This document shows positions 63,051 through 64,000 of a DNA stretch of 64,000 nt, one piece after another. Origin of the DNA: Owenia fusiformis (taxonomy: Eukaryota; Annelida; Polychaeta; Sabellida; Oweniidae); assembly GCA_903813345.2 (NCBI GenBank), contig CAIIXF020000007.1:7259730-7323729 (forward strand). Direction: 5' to 3'. The notes beneath the pieces were generated by a model. The model was not told the origin of the DNA, did no database searches, and saw only the letters and a program-made list of their open reading frames with translations. How positions within the stretch are numbered: position 1 is the stretch's first letter; every line of letters begins with the position of its first letter. Both the position numbers and the translations under genes were made by a program.

Positions 63051-63866
63051 CGGTCATTTGAAATGAGAGAAATGTGATCTGTGTCACAGTGTACTTCCTT
63101 ATCACTTTGGATTTAATATGGAAATGTTATATCCTATAAATCCAAGATATGTAAAAGGAATTGTCTAAAGATTAGCAGTAAGAAATTCTACTTACTGTGA
63201 AAAAATCAGACCTTTGAACCAGACAGTTTAAATTCTACATATTTCACAGTTGTTCCTATGAAAAGTTTTTATTAGGCTCAGTTGTGATGCCTGAGATAGG
63301 ATGTAATCAAATATAATGGCAGAATAATATATTGTTAGAGATGCTTAGAAGACATTTCCAAACACTTATGGGCATCAGAAAGTATATCCAGAATTATCAC
63401 TGTTCATGTAATTCTGTTTTTATCTACTATATGTTATAGTTTAAATCTGAAGATTAGGGATGTTTGGCTTCGAGATTTTGGTATTTTTAGTGATGAATAC
63501 AACTCCATTATGTTTTCTTAGGGACAAGGTCAATGTATGAAATACGCAACAGGGCTCTCACAAGGAAATATTTGGGTTGTGGTGGAAACATCTTCAGCAT
63601 AACCATTTATTCATGATAAATCATGTTTATTTTTTATGTTATATTTTATCCCTTTAGCCATAAGTGGTGACATATTGTTATTAGTCTCCAAATTATTTGT
63701 GGACAGTATTTGGTGGTGGGTGTCTGTAACAAATGGCAGGTGGTGACATTTTGTATGTTAATGCCTTGTATATAGGAATTCGAATGATGCAATAGCTACT
63801 TATCAGTCATCAAGCCCTTGTGATGCACCTCCCTCATATTCTCTCTTATGGGTCGGGGGGGAAGTA

Positions 63867-63940
63867 CAGTGAAACCTGTATTTCGAATACCTCTCATTGT
63901 GAACACTTTTTTCAGTCCTATTTTCAGCTCACACAGGGCA
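63867..63940. mobile_element. pogo-like MITE fragment, copy 7
   Basis: Starts CAGTGAAACCTGTATTTCG after TA near the right edge; the right terminus was not found in the window. Confidence 0.45.
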
Positions 63941-64000
63941 GGGGAGCTATTGTAATCACCCACTTGTTTAGTCATAAACCTCCATGTTAAAAATCCTTGA

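Larger units (their letters stand above)
59000..64000. other. UBE2E intron 2, right end of window
   Basis: Apart from the listed repeats I find no exon on either strand; the intron continues past the window. Confidence 0.5.

Noticed and set aside
57175-64000. Remaining UBE2E exons
   Set aside because: Searched by eye for codons of AGPKGDN, YEW and GPPGSV in all plus frames; nothing convincing, so the rest is placed beyond the window.

Overview
This window is animal nuclear DNA: intron-rich, AT-rich, full of small dispersed repeats, with no operons. Proteins and repeat style suggest a marine invertebrate, probably a lophotrochozoan such as a mollusc. That placement is inference; the genes are metazoan beyond doubt. 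Three conserved genes were reconstructed exon by exon from splice sites and reading phase.

(1) NR4A nuclear receptor (Nurr1/Nur77/HR38 family), minus strand, about 3.9 to 22.7 kb. Eight exons from 10344 down to 3883 give a core protein of 639 residues with both zinc fingers and a complete ligand-binding domain. The most interesting result lies upstream. At least five separate short exons (ending at 14141, 14647, 15217, 16538 and 22579) each supply an open frame with a start codon and a donor that breaks the codon after its first base. That is exactly the phase that reads in frame through the shared exon at 10344. It looks like an array of alternative amino-terminal exons or promoters. CRE motifs, a DR4 element and several perfect RFX X-box palindromes lie around it.

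(2) A front-end fatty acid desaturase (FADS family: cytochrome b5 domain plus desaturase domain), minus strand, 48870 to 36978. Ten exons give a complete 434-residue protein with HPGG, HDYGH, HYQHH and QIEHH motifs. Its eighth intron carries a 2.3-kb satellite of about 54 copies of a 42-bp unit with a visible higher-order structure.

(3) A class III ubiquitin-conjugating enzyme of the UBE2E family, plus strand, starting at 49771. Only the first two coding exons are inside the window; the catalytic core must lie beyond 64 kb. It is head-to-head with the desaturase, with 900 bp between start codons.

The remaining space (roughly 23-36 kb and 50-64 kb) holds introns and intergenic DNA with non-autonomous DNA transposons: seven TA-flanked copies of a family with CAGTAAAACCTGT ends, an inverted pair of a ~400-bp element carrying a CTCF-like palindrome on either side of the desaturase gene, a 287-bp foldback element with older relatives, tRNA-derived SINE pieces and several minisatellites. 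I see no rRNA, intact tRNA, CRISPR array or prokaryotic feature.
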